Below are positions 21,201-33,100 of a stretch of DNA of 64,000 bases, piece by piece. Where the stretch lies: the NCBI GenBank assembly GCA_016800925.1, contig JABCPU010000309.1, positions 16,666-80,665 of the forward strand, written 5' to 3'. Position 1 is the first letter of the stretch; every line of letters begins with the position of its first letter. Source of the DNA: Suillus spraguei (Eukaryota; Basidiomycota; Agaricomycetes; Boletales; Suillaceae). The position numbers were made by a program, and so were the translations under genes. The notes under the pieces are model-generated. The model did not search any database. It saw only the letters and a program-made list of their open reading frames with translations, and was not told the DNA's origin.

Positions 21201-23481
21201 GAGCTTTGGGAGAGAGTAGCAGTGGAATGGGGGAAGATCACAGCTGAGGATTGCCAGAAATTAATTGAGAGTATGCCTAGAAGGATAGAGGCAGTAATTA
21301 AAGCCAAGGGAGGTCATACAAAATACTAGAATACCTGGTTATTACTGTAAAATACTTGAGTCAAAAAACTGTCCGCATGAGTCACCATTTTGTGAGCCTT
21401 GTATCTCCACCATATCTCCACCGATTCCCACGGTGTAGGGCTCAAATGAAAGCCCTGAAGCCATACTACAATGTGGTATAAGCATGTTTTTGAGGCATTT
21501 GTTTGTTCTCACACAATATTATAGATAGTGAAAAATCCCAAAACATGCGGACAGTTTTTTGAGCCACTGTACAACTTCAAACCAGGTATATGAACATGGA
21601 CTATTTCTTTTTCTCGACCGTGCAGCACTCCGACGAAGTCAGCGTACTTAATGTATCCTACGATATTGCCTGTCAGTGGAGCAAACATCTATGGGACCGC
21701 ATGTCAACATACCCATCGCGTCTACACTTCGAGCGCGACCGAAAGACAATGACATTCCTTATTCCAAAGTTTCACTTACCAGCCCATATCGCCGCCTGTC
21801 AGATATCATTTTCGCATAACCTTATCAAGGGGATGGGACGCACCGATGGTGAGGCCCCAGAGCGAGGATGGGCCAACATTAATCCCGTCGCTACAAGCAC
21901 GCGGGAGATGGGTCCTGGTGCACGCAGAGATACTCTTGATGACCATTTCGGTTACTATAACTGGAAAAAGGTGACTAACTATGGTACGTGTTCATAATTG
22001 TCTCGGCGCAGCAATCCTTGAAAATAATGGCCAATAGGTATCAGTTTACTGAGCAAGATAAAGACCGCAATTCCTGAGCGTGAACAACACCAATGCGACT
22101 TCGATGAATTCAACCGTGCGCTGACTGAAGAACGGCCGAGTGAAGTGGCCCAGTGGAAAGAAGTTGTTGAAAACTGGGAGTCCGACCATTCAAGCAAAAA
22201 TCCGTTCGAGATAAGGACGGTCTGTAAGTGTGACTCACTCTGTATGTTAGATTTTTGACTGACCATGCATAGCCATGACGCTGGCTGCCGTACGCCTCAA
22301 ACTATCTCAACAAGAAGCCGAAGACCTCGAAAATGGGCTCAACAATTCATTGCATATGGATATCTCACCTGGCGTACTGATATCATCTGGAATGGACCTT
22401 GAAGAACAACAGTATGTGTTTGACATTTATTTCTTATTTATGACTTCTAATGAATTATCTACAGATACCGCCTACAACAAGATCTGGCCGCTCTCAGTAC
22501 CCATCCAACGGATCTGCAAACGACGAAGCTGCAGGAACACTCGAATGCACTCCTGCGAAAGATAGAGCAGTGGTGCAACATTCAGTTGCTCTACATGCCT
22601 GCAGTCGGACGCCTTCGTGCAGTTGAAATTGCAAATGTACAATCGCTGCGTGAGGAGAAGGCTCATGAAGTCAAGCTGTGGTTTCCATCGAAGGTCAAGG
22701 AGACCACTGAGCCATGTGAGGAGTCACTTTGCGCATATGAGTGGGAGTTGCGGCGTGCACAGGCACACGAAGCTCTGGACGAGCTTCGCCGACAACTCCG
22801 ACTTCGCACTCACCTCTACAAGTTCAAAGATACGCACATTCGCGGTCAACGAGCTAATACCAGGGCATCCGCGGTGCTTAACAAAGTAGAACAAACCATC
22901 AAAACTGCTGTGGCGCGGTATCGCAGAGCCTGGTCAGCCGTCAAGACGCTATCCATGGTCCTGGGCAAGCCAAACTGGGAAATCGAGCTGCCAGAGTTAC
23001 GACCAGCTGATGTTCGTGGGATGACAGAAGGAGAAGCCGGGCAATCTGAAGGCACCCACACCTTGTCCTGGATTTGGAAGACCCACGGTGTAGCTGGAGT
23101 TGGCGAAGACAGCAAGGCTGTTTTATCTGAAGGTAGGGGCCTCATCGTTGACAGGCACGGGGAATTGACCTAATCCTTCGAATAGGATTGCGTATTGAAT
23201 GGTGCAAATCTTGGGCACACGCTAACCGGTGGGCTGAAGAAGTCGACCTCCTGCAAGAGGAGATGCGGCATGTAGCCAGCTTTCTGTCGTGGCATGCTGG
23301 GTGGTGGGAGGAGCAGGCAAATCGGAGGACCGCCCTAGCTGCACCCGAACAGGAGGGAATCGAGGGGTATGCAAAACGGCAGGCCGCTCTTCGTAGAGCC
23401 ATGCGGGACCGATTCCAGCAGATGTGGAGTGTCGTGCCGGCGCTTCTCCAGTCCACGTCGCCCGCAATAGCAGTGTCGTAG
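18066..23481 (+). CDS. KDZ (Kyakuja-Dileera-Zisupton) transposase with CxC2 domain
   Basis: DDE-type transposase of a large DNA transposon. Spliced exons keep one frame: 18066-18608, 18660-18884, 18934-19305, 19359-19718, 19768-19916, 21586-21983, 22038-22223, 22273-22411, 22465-23132 and 23186-23481, about 1111 residues. Motifs: CxC2 cysteine cluster (CRGDRECTFKPEYRCKDC), KDZ core with AIDANFW, SRGLAATGAGTVDC, VSYDIACQW and GRTDGEAPERGW, whose D, D and E are the likely catalytic residues. Intron 2 uses a GC donor (gcatgt). Intron 5 carries a Tc1 element. The 5' end is uncertain: the only in-frame ATG (18066) lies in the minisatellite, so the true start may be in an upstream exon or lost. No other defect was seen. 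Confidence 0.88.
19955..20166 (+). repeat. Left terminal inverted repeat of the Tc1 element
   Basis: Pairs with 21357-21569. The inner inverted copy of the end motif lies at about 20145-20165. Confidence 0.88.
20314..21329 (+). pseudogene. Tc1 transposase, DD34E, one frameshift
   Basis: N-terminal helix-turn-helix DNA-binding region from ATG 20314 (MKAISSAQRDNILSLSYAGL, then STVAKFIKESHP). The first frame stops at 20607. The remainder continues in another frame with IWSDETKINRIGSDG, QQDNDPKHTSRRAREWF and DVNVIEHLWGTLKKKL. There are 34 residues between the second catalytic Asp and the Glu, the Tc1 spacing. One missing base, most likely in the C-run near 20590, would account for the frame change. 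The copy is therefore probably inactive, though its ends look mobilisable in trans. Confidence 0.9.
21357..21569 (-). repeat. Right terminal inverted repeat of the Tc1 element
   Basis: Pairs with 19955-20166. The inner end motif GTCAAAAAACTGTCCGCATG lies at about 21360-21380. Confidence 0.88.
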
Positions 23482-23544
23482 GGGAGCTTTTGTTTCTGCA
23501 ATATTCATAGCGCGTGTTGACTGAATATAGTAATATTGATGTTC

Positions 23545-23850
23545 GTTCCTATTGATCGGGGTAGCGCCAACGGGTCCCTATTGATCGGGGTAGCGCCAAC
23601 GAGGGAGAACATCAACCAGGGACTGGAGAGAAGCACCAGCACCAATGAGGGAATGAGTGAATCGGGCTGAAATCAATCTGACAATGATCTGGCACACGAG
23701 CTCTCCAGCTTGATGCTTCATGGTCAGAGGGATTAGTAGGGCAGGCAGTGTCTCTGGCTCAATGCTTCACGGTCAGAGCTTGATGCTTCACGGTCAGAGG
23801 GATTGGTAGGGCAGGCAGTGTCTCTGGCTTCATGCTTCACGGTCAGAGGT
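23545..23850. repeat. Short direct repeats downstream of the KDZ gene
   Basis: Two adjacent ~29 bp copies of CTATTGATCGGGGTAGCGCC (about 23550-23605), then two ~70 bp copies of a unit containing GATGCTTCACGGTCAGAGGG and GGGCAGGCAGTGTCTCTGG (about 23710-23850). Non-coding. They occupy the junction between the KDZ gene and the truncated WD40 gene. Confidence 0.7.
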
Positions 23851-24468
23851 TTAGAGGCATTTGTGCATCAAGCCTTATGTGTAATTGGATACTTTTAAGC
23901 TTCAACACTACAGGTACAGGTGGCTCGCCGTCCATTGACCACACGCAGATCACCTTGTCCTCCCCACCACTCATAAATTTGTCCCCTCGTGGAGAGTATT
24001 TGACAGCATAAACACACCCACGGCCAGTGTCTATTGGTGGTGCTATTTGTTGGCCAGTATCCGGGTTCCAGCGTCGTATGGTCTCATCTTGCGATCCACT
24101 TGCTATCTCCTGGGCATCTGAGACCAATCAATGCACCGCACTGGATCTTCATGGCCCTCCCATGGGTCCCCGACCACGCTGCCCTTCTTGATGTTCCACA
24201 GCCGTAGCCTGCCATCCACACTTCCGCTTACGACCATTGATTCATCTGGAGACATTGCCAGTGAACCTACCCCTATTCCGTCACTAATCCAAGGTTTCCC
24301 CACTGACTCTCCGTCTCGTTTCCACTGACGAATTGAACCGTCCTCTGACGCACTCAGAATATCGTGACTGGTACCCAAGCAGGCAAGGCTCCAAATGAGT
24401 TTGGAATGACCATCGATGATGCACTCTGGCGCCAAGCTCCCTGGTGGACGTTCGGGTGTTGGTTTCTT

Positions 24469-24741
24469 CATCAGGAAATTCACACATTCCTTAACATGCT
24501 TAATCAGCTTAACTCACTTATCTCAAAACTTGTTTGCTCTCTCTCACATCATTCACCTGGCATATCTTATATTTTTTGAGTGCGAAATACAATAAAACAT
24601 GTATATTAATATATCTCAACTTTTTTTTTCTGAATTCATTCACATTGAAATTTTGGACAAGTAGATTCAATTTCACCAAGGCAGTTAAGTGTAAATAAGT
24701 CCGCATAAGGGCACGTCAAGGAATGTGTGAATTTCCTGATG
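24469..24741 (-). mobile_element. MITE copy M1
   Basis: 273 bp with ends CATCAGGAAATTCACACATT and its reverse complement, inserted in the WW exon and flanked by TT on both sides. The internal sequence is the inverted twin of M2, identical over a long stretch (24518-24706 against 24856-25044 encode the same 62 codons). About 27 bp of the left terminal repeat is missing compared with M2. No transposase gene. Confidence 0.85.
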
Positions 24742-24820
24742 TTCCACAATGTTGTTCGGGTGTTGTGATTGACGAAGTAGGACCGACCAAGCGGTGAGAT
24801 GTGCCATTCGCATCCAGGAA

Positions 24821-25114
24821 CATCAGGAAATTCACACATTCCTTGACGTGCCCTTATGCGGACTTATTTACACTTAACTGCCTTGGTGAAATTGAATCTA
24901 CTTGTCCAAAATTTCAATGTGAATGAATTCAGAAAAAAAAAGTTGAGATATATTAATATACATGTTTTATTGTATTTCGCACTCAAAAAATATAAGATAT
25001 GCCAGGTGAATGATGTGAGAGAGAGCAAACAAGTTTTGAGATAAGTGAGTTAAGCTGATTAAGTTAAATAAGTCCGCATAAGGGCACGTCAAGGAATGTG
25101 TGAATTTCCTGATG
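24821..25114 (+). mobile_element. MITE copy M2
   Basis: 294 bp with nearly perfect terminal inverted repeats of about 50 bp (CATCAGGAAATTCACACATT outward, TATGCGGACTTATTT inward), flanked by AA on both sides. It lies 79 bp from M1 in opposite orientation, so the pair makes a large inverted repeat. Confidence 0.88.
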
Positions 25115-25503
25115 AATGAGTTGTCCTGGATAATCTATATTTCATGATGATTCTTCGTTGCTAGTGGCACATTTCTTCGCTCACCTAGTTGCACCCCTGG
25201 TAAAGGTCGGTTCCATGAAGCCAGCATAATTGTGTCATCCTGATAATGAATTCTACCATCCAACGTCTTGAACTGCCGCCATTGAGGAGGAAGCGCTTCA
25301 TTCCCGCCTGCTTCTCGTTGAGTAAGTCAGTAGGTATGAAAATGCAGTTACTCACCTTCCCAAAGTGCATCCTGGCGATATTGTGTACCATAGCGTGGCG
25401 GACCCTTTTCCTTCGTCCGACGAGGTGCAGTAATCACCGGTGAGTTCAACATCATTTCTCGTTCTCCATCTTTCCGTTGTGCTGATGTGCTTGACTCGGC
25501 CAT

Positions 25504-27079
25504 GATGCTGAAGAAGAAAAAATTTAAATATCGGTAGTACGCGCTGACAATCAGACAGAGCCTAATAGTATGGAAACTGAATTGTCGAAGGTGAGGAGAG
25601 ATGGTGAAAGTGACGAAAAGACCTGCTAGATAATCGGCTGTGTATGCTGTGTTTGCAGACGACTCTTCAGCGCTTCAGCCGTGTGTTGATGGCAGTGCTT
25701 TGAATTGCTGTACATCATGCTAAATCCTTCAGCAAGCGTCAAGATAAGTACAAAAATGAACAGCGCGCTAGTCACATGTAATATAACCGACTGTATTTCT
25801 AATATTACAGCCATGTCTATATGAATTAGCATCAGATGATACCAGTGCCTGATTGTTTACTCGGAAAGTACCCCTGTGATCGCAGCCTAACAAAAAGAAA
25901 TGCTACTGATCGGTGTCAAACTGCGAGATAGTGTGAGGGAGCTTTATAGAATGGCACTTTGATGTGAACTCACTGGTACGAGAAGGCCGACGCTGACGGT
26001 GACATGCACCCTGGAACGTGGTGCATGAAGGGCCAAAATGTGATTTGGTTTGACACAACAATATTTGCATTGGGAAGTTAACCCACCCCCGTCAACTGCA
26101 TGCTCACGATGAGGAGAACTTCGACTAATTAGAGCGATGCAATAGAAGTAGTAGTTGTAAGAACACTGTGCATCATCGTCTTTGTACGGTCCTTGCGGCC
26201 TTGAGGATGAGGAAAGGTAGGGAGTGGAGAATATATACGAGATTAACTCGCGATAAGGAAAAGATGATGAAAACGTTTTGATCAGTAAAATCGAATCAGA
26301 GGTACCCTATTGCCAAGGCAAGGTACAAAGATCAATTTGTGGGACACTAAGATGTGATGAAGGCGACATGATGGAGTAGATGGCGAATTGATGCAGGTCC
26401 GACTGACTCACCGGCCTGGACCTGGCCTGGACCTCAACTGTATGTAAGGCTAGCGGTGAGTTCGATAGGGAATTGTTAACGAAACGATGAAGATTTAGGG
26501 AAGTAAGATGAGCGATCACGGATAGGGACAGATTGTTAGCGATAAGCGTGCCCAAGACTAGGCTTTTGGGGCAGGTGACGGAACAGGACGTCTCAAGGAT
26601 TTTCTAAGGTGCTTTTGAGCGGGGATCTTCTAAGGTAGAATTCGCTGTAGATACCAGAGTATACATGAGCTAGATATACGGAGATGATAAGGTTTCATCC
26701 TGAGCGCGCCACTGAAAATAAAGAGGGCCGGAAGATCGAGTGCATAGTTTTTTTTGACAGTGGCGAGGAAAATAGTGTCAGTAACGAGGGAAGAGGACTG
26801 AATGTAGACAGAGATAACGAGTTATATAGTAATAGGGACTGGAAGCATGTGGTATGAAGACGGCAGTGTGGTAATAAGGATGTATCCACGTGACTCGGAT
26901 GCGAAGAGTTACTCTTTCTTCACATCGAAGAGTCACGTGGATGACGTCGGTACCTTGCGGTTCAGACGTCTTCATTTTTGAATGTTAGTCGGTGAGTAAA
27001 GGATGCACGATCCTTACATGTATTAAATTTCATGATGTCAAAAAGGAGCAATAGAAACAACTCACATTTTTCTTGCGGC
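25504..27079. other. Non-coding interval between WW-WD40 copies 1 and 2
   Basis: The first ~370 bp are the upstream region of copy 1, shared with copies 2 and 4. The remainder shows no ORF I would call a gene. A hairpin with 13 bp arms (ATCCACGTGACTC at 26884-26896 and its complement at 26930-26942), each arm containing CACGTG, is the only structure noted. Confidence 0.5.
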
Positions 27080-29054
27080 CAGCAGCTACTTCAACTATGT
27101 GTATACAACTTCCTCCTGAAAACAAGTTGAGATTCCGACGCCGGGACTCGAGCGGTATTGATTGCGGAGCGTTTGGAGGTCGAGGGCTAAAACGTAGTGA
27201 GCCGAGCACATTGCGCCAATAAAGGGCAGATAATGTGCTCGCAGGGGGAGCTACAGGATGAGGCGTGGGGTTGGTATCAGCGTCCCAGAAGTCCTTGCCC
27301 TATACCAGTGTTAGACTTCAAAGAGTCAGGAAACGGAAGATTATACTGACATATTTTGACATGCCTCCGAGTCTGTTGTTGGGCTGCTGTTTGGAGACCT
27401 GACTAGCGTGCAATATCTAATGAACGAATAAGCAAATAATTAGGTTGTTGATAACTGATTGGCGTACACCATCCCTTGATCGAACTGGATGTCCCTGATA
27501 AAGAAGTGAGATATGGCGCGACAGGGAAGCACAGACTCGGATGGCGCGCCTTGAGCTTTGGATCTGGTTTTGCATTGCTGGCATCTGCACCCTGAATGAC
27601 AATCAAACCGCACTTGAAGAAGACACTGTCAACGAACCAATACACTCACATGATCAGCGCCTACATGTTTGAGCGCTGCATCCAGGCTCCATACATATGT
27701 CTTTGCATCTATTCCAGCACTGGCAATGTATTTTCCATCGGCGGAAAGGACAACAGCAAAAATCTCATCATCGTGCAAGAGCGGGTCTCCAACTGGCTGA
27801 TTGATCTTGAGGTCCCAGAGGTCCCAGATGCGAACTGAGCGGTCTCTTGATGCGCTAACAAGATGGCTTTCATCAAGGGGAAGATACAGAGAGGTTACGA
27901 TGCTTGTATGACCCTGAAAAACAACGAGCTCCTTCCCATCAATCAACCGCCGTTTTCGGATGGTGTCATCATATGACCCGGAAAATATGTGTACACCGTC
28001 CTTGGACCAACATAACGATATCACTTCGTTGTCATGGCCCTCGACCTGCATAAGCAGCTCGCCATCCATTGACCACACGCATATCACCTTGTCCTCCCCG
28101 TCACTTATGAATTTGTCCCCTCGTGGAGAGTATTTGACAGCGTAAATCCACCTATGGCTAGTGTCTATTGGTGGTGTCATTTGTCGGCCAGTATCCGGGT
28201 TCCAGCGTCAAATGGTCCCATCTTGCGATTCACTTGCTATCTCCTGAACATTTGGAGACCAATCGAGGCACCTCACTGGACCTTTATGTCCCTCCAACGC
28301 TGCCCTTCTTGATGTTCCGCAGCCGCAGCCTGCCATCTACGCTGCCGCTCACGACCATTGATTCATCTGGAGACGTTGCCAGTGAGCACACTGTCCCGCT
28401 GTCACTAGTCCAAGGCCTCCCCACTTGCTCTCCATCTCGTCTCCATTGACAAATTGAACCATCGCCTGACGCGCTTAGTAAATTGCAACTGGTGCCCAAG
28501 CAGGCAAGGCTGTAAATGATTTTGGAATGACCCTCGATGATGCATTCTGGCACTAAGCTCCCTGGTAGACGTTCAGGCGTTGGTTTCTTCCATGATGTTG
28601 TCCGATTGTTGTGATTGACATAGTAGGACCGACCGAGTGGTGAAATATGCCATTCGCAGTTGGGAACGAGTTGTTCAGGATAATCTATGTCTCTCGATGA
28701 GTTCATCGTTGCTAGTGGCACGTTCCTCGCTGACCTAGTCACGCCCCTGGGAAAGGTCGGTTACATGAAACCATTACGAGTGTGTTATCTTGATAGTTAT
28801 ATTCTGCCATCCAATGTCGTACGCTGCCACCATTAAGGAGGAAGCGCTTCATTCTCGCCTGCTCTATATCGAGTAAGCCAGTAGGTATGAAAATACGGTT
28901 ACTCACCTTCTCAAAGTGTATGCTGGCGATATTGCGCACCATAGCGTGGCGGATCCTTCTCCTTCGTCCGACGAGGTACGCTAACCACCGGTGAGTTCAA
29001 CACCATTCCTCGTCCTCTATCTCTTCGTTGTGCTGATGTGTTTGACTCGGCCAA
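27080..29054 (-). pseudogene. WW-WD40 family copy 2, decayed
   Basis: Same architecture as copy 3: short exons, WW domain (CEWHISPLGRSYYVNHNNRT), WD40 blades up to IASAGIDAKTYVWS, and a C-terminal region with SALYWRNVLGSL and VAAGRKKN (about 27080-27270). Defects: the start codon aligned to the ATG of copy 1 is TTG (29054-29052), a TGA stands where other copies have CGA (near 28208), a deletion or frameshift lies near 28290, and the last exon is absent. Not expected to encode a functional protein. Confidence 0.8.
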
Positions 29055-30059
29055 ATGTCGGTAGTACGCGCTGACAGTCAGACAGAGCTCAATAGTATGG
29101 AAACTGAATTGTCAAAGGCGAGGAGAGATGGTGAAAGTGATGAAAAGACCTGCTAGATAGTTAGCTGTGTATACTCTTGATGAGAGTGCTTTGAATTGCC
29201 GTGCAATATGCTAAACTTTTCAGCAAGCGTCAAGATAAGTACAAAGACGATTGATGAATAGCGCGCCGGTGAAATGTAATATAACCGACTGCATTTAGCC
29301 ATGTCTATATGAATTAGTATCAGATAACGCCAATGCCTGAGTGACTCGCTTGTTTACTTGGAAAGTAAGCACCCTGTGATCGCAGAGTCTAACAGAAACC
29401 GATGATGCTAAACTACGAAATAGTGTGAGAAAGCTTTACATAGAGGCATCCCAATGTGAACTCACTAATACGAGAGGGTCATACTGGAACGTGGTACATA
29501 ATGACGTGGCTTGACACTACAATATTGATATTGGGAAATTTATCCACCCTTGTTAACATGCTCACGATGAAAAAGTCGACTGATTGGAGCAAGTGATAGT
29601 AGGACATGGTCTTTGTCCTTGTTTGTCGGCAGGGTGAGGGAGGGGGTGTAAAATACTCACGATGGTCTCGGAATGCTCATGACGAGAAGAGTTTTAATTA
29701 AAATCGAGTCGGAGGACTAGATTAGACGGAGCAGCAAGCTACAAAGTCAAAGTTAAACACACATTGACTGCTGAGTCATAACCTTGACATATAGTGGAAA
29801 CTTGGATTGATGTTGTGCAAGCGCGATAAGATGTGAGTCGAGGAGGGCGAAAGAGAAGCCTAGCGTGCAAGCGAACCCCAAAAGTGTAAGCGATGAGAGT
29901 GTCGCGCTGCAGCCTGCAGGCCATTCTTATGTGGTTCCGAGTATATCGTCTCCCGCTATTTTCGCCTGGACTATTCGGAATGATACGATTTGAATGGTTC
30001 GATAGTTGTCAGTGGTTCGAGTGTGGCTGTGTCGATTTTAGATCGTGCGAATGTTGGGG
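29055..30059. other. Intergenic interval between WW-WD40 copy 2 and ATP-citrate lyase
   Basis: 29055-29420 repeats the upstream region of the WW-WD40 family. The remainder is unique and without a supportable gene. Copy 2 and the lyase gene are divergent, so this interval holds both promoters. Confidence 0.5.
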
Positions 30060-30067
30060 TATAAAAT
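30060..30067 (+). promoter_or_regulatory. TATA box of the ATP-citrate lyase gene
   Basis: TATAAAAT lies 61 bp before the start codon, with a pyrimidine-rich leader (CGTTTCCTCTTTCTCCC) between it and the ATG. The position suits a TATA-driven promoter with a short 5' leader. Confidence 0.5.
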
Positions 30068-30120
30068 AGCTTGTCTATACAAAATCAGACGAATATCGTT
30101 TCCTCTTTCTCCCAAATACA

Positions 30121-33100
30121 ATGTCTTCAAAAGGTTCGATCTCATCAACACTCGTAGTACTACGTTAACTGACTTTCACTACAGCAATCAGAGAATATGA
30201 CGCAAAGCTTCTCTTGGCCTATTGGCTTCAACGTGCACCCGCGCCAAACCCAAACTTCGCGCCTTCCCCATCTTCTACTCTTAAATTCCCTGCTCCACGC
30301 GTAGCTCAGATCTTATGGGATCCTGCAACTGACTCGATCACATCAGATACCCTTATGCCATCTTGGGTTTCCACTACAAAGCTCGTCGCAAAACCAGATC
30401 AACTCATCAAACGTAGAGGCAAGGCAGGCTTGCTCGCTCTCAACAAAGACTGGCAAGACGCGAAGAAATGGATCCAAGATAGAGCAGGAAAGCCTCAGAG
30501 GGTCAGTCTTTATCTCATCTAATCGCACTCCTTCCTTATTCAGTCATTCTCCCACAGGTCGAATCAGTCACGGGCACTTTAAGCTCTTTCATCGTGGAAC
30601 CTTTCCTCCCCCATCCATCAGACTCTGAATACTACATCTGCATTACTTCAGCACGTCACGGGGACACCCTTCTCTTCACCACTTCTGGTGGTGTTGACGT
30701 GGGCGATGTCGACGCAAAGGCTCTTAAACTTGACATCCCTGTCCTTGGTCCTTTCCCAACTCGCGCTGATCTCCAGAAAACTCTCCTTCGCGACGTCCCA
30801 GCACACAAGAAAGAAGTACTCACCGACTTCCTCGTTAGACTCTACTCTGTCTATGTGGATCTCCACTTTGCTTACCTCGAGATAAACCCTTTGGTCGTCC
30901 TTGATGATGGCTCTATTCACTACCTCGACATGGCTGCAAAGCTCGATCAGACCGCCGAGAGCATCTGCGGTCCAAAGTGGGCTGTTGCACGAGACTTGAC
31001 AGTCTACGAGACCGCCCCAGCTGCACCTACCACTGGCTCAAAGGTGAACGCTGACCGCGGACCACCTATGGCTTGGCCCGCTCCATTCGGCAGAGATCTC
31101 ACTAAGGAAGAGGGTGTGTACTATCTCCATAGTTGTCGTATCGTACTCATTCCATGTAGCATACATTCAAAAACTCGATGCTTCAACCGGTGCTTCTCTC
31201 AAGCTCACTGTCCTCAACCCCAACGGTCGTGTCTGGACAATGGTTGCAGGTGGAGGTGCATCCGTTGTCTACAGCGATGCCATCGCAGCAGCAGGTTTCG
31301 CGCACGAGCTTGCCAACTACGGCGAGTACTCTGGTGCTCCAAGCGAGGGTCAGACATTTGAATACGCCAAGACAATCCGTACGTATCTCATCACTCAAAT
31401 CGAATGTCGCTAATTCGCACATAGTCGACCTGCTCACGCGCCCACCACCCCGTCCTGATGGCAAGGTCCTCATCATTGGTGGTGGTATTGCGAACTTCAC
31501 CAACGTCGCTGCAACCTTCAAAGGCATCATCCGTGCCCTCACGTCCTACAAAACTCAACTTATCGCACACAAAGCCAAGATCTATGTCCGTCGTGGTGGT
31601 CCCAACTGGCAAGAAGGTCTCAAAGCTATGCGTCTGCTCGGTTCGTCCATTTCACACATACATTAGCATATTATTAACACTGACACATTTAGGTGAATCC
31701 CTCGGCGTCCCAATTCGTGTTTTCGGTCCCGATACCCACATCACCGAGATCGTACCCCTTGCCCTCGGACTCAAATCCACAACGAGCGCAACAGCACCTA
31801 CAAGCGTCCCTGCCACCGCACCCGGCTCTCCTAAGATCTCACCCGCAACACCCGAGCCCGGGGCTAGCGATGTCGGAACCATCCACGCAGACGGCGAACG
31901 TACCCAGCCCAATGACGTCGTTGCCCGTTTCGATTCCGGCGAAGGCACCAAGAGCTCTAGGCCAGCATACAGACCATTTGACGAAGAGACCCGCAGCTTT
32001 GTCTATGGTCTTCAACCACGTGCCATCCAGGGAATGTTGGACTTTGATTACAGCTGTAAGCGCGCGCGTCCGAGCGTAGCAGCTATGATCTACCCCTTCG
32101 GTGGACACCACATTCAGAAATTCTACTGGGGCACACGCGAGACTCTTCTCCCTGTATACACTTCTCTCGAAGAAGCCGTCAAGAAGCACCCTGACGTCGA
32201 TGTCGTTGTTAACTTTGCATCCAGCAGAAGTGTTTATAGCAGTACCATGGAGTGTTTGGGGTACGAGAGTATTAAGGCCATTGCGTTGATCGCCGAGGGT
32301 GTCCCAGAACGCCAAGCGAGGGAGATTCTGTGGAAGGCAAAGGAAAAGGGTGTGTTGATCATCGGCCCTGCTACTGTTGGTGGGATCAAGCCTGGTTGCT
32401 TCAGGATCGGTAATTCCGGAGGGTAGGTTCGCCACTTTGTGCTTGACTCGCGCTGACATCAAGATTCTTCCAGTATGATGGACAACATCATCGCCTCCAA
32501 ACTCTACCGCCCCGGCAGTGTCGGCTACGTCTCCAAATCCGGAGGAATGTCCAACGAACTCAACAACATCCTCAGCCTCGTCACAAACGGTACTTACGAA
32601 GGCATTGCCATCGGCGGTGACCGTTACCCAGGCTCGACCTTCATTGACCACCTCCTCCGCTACGAAGCTGACCCCGCATGCAAAATGCTTGTCCTCCTCG
32701 GTGAAGTCGGTGGTGTCGAAGAATATCGCGTCATTGAAGCGGTCAAATCCGGTCAGATCAAGAAACCCATTGTCGCATGGGCTATCGGAACTTGCGCGAG
32801 TATGTTCGCTACGGAGGTGCAGTTCGGACACGCAGGGAGTATGGCAAATAGCGATAGCGAGACGGCAGATGCCAAGAACAAGGCTATGCGCGAAGCAGGT
32901 TTCATCGTGCCTGACACCTTCGAGGAGCTCCCTACTGCTCTGAGAAGTACATACGAGGCGCTCGTCGCGCGGGGCGTTATTGTCCCCACTAAAGATGTCG
33001 AGCCGCCCGTGATTCCCATGGATTACAAGTGGGCACAGGAGTTGGGACTTATCAGGAAGCCGGCTGCGTTTATCAGTACGATCTCTGATGAGCGTGGACA

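Larger units (their letters stand above)
19955..21569 (+). mobile_element. Tc1-type DNA transposon inside a KDZ intron
   Basis: 1615 bp, with outer ends CAGTGGCTCAAAAAACTGTC and its reverse complement, flanked by TA on both sides (19953-19954 and 21570-21571). Terminal inverted repeats are about 212 bp each and about 90% identical. Each arm carries the motif CAAAAAACTGTCCGCATG at its outer end and again, inverted, at its inner end. Removing the element and one TA leaves an intron of about 52 bp with normal gtatgt and cag borders. Confidence 0.95.
23843..25503 (-). pseudogene. WW-WD40 family copy 1, disrupted by two MITEs and 3' truncated
   Basis: Start ATG at 25503 (MAESSTSAQRKDGEREMM). A short first exon ends ...QDALWEG and a second reads NEALPPQWRQF...SWNRPLPGV. 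A WW domain follows (CEWHISPLGRSYFVNHNTRT), then WD40 blades (IIDGHSKLIWSLACLG onward). MITEs sit on each side of the WW segment (24469-24741 and 24821-25114). One frameshift lies near 24115, and coding stops matching the family at about 23900, after the fourth blade, so the propeller is incomplete. About 370 bp of upstream sequence is shared with the other copies. Confidence 0.8.

Noticed and set aside
24518..25044. Twin 62-residue proteins on opposite strands
   Set aside because: They are the same internal sequence of two inverted MITEs. There is no start context, homology or codon structure to support a gene.
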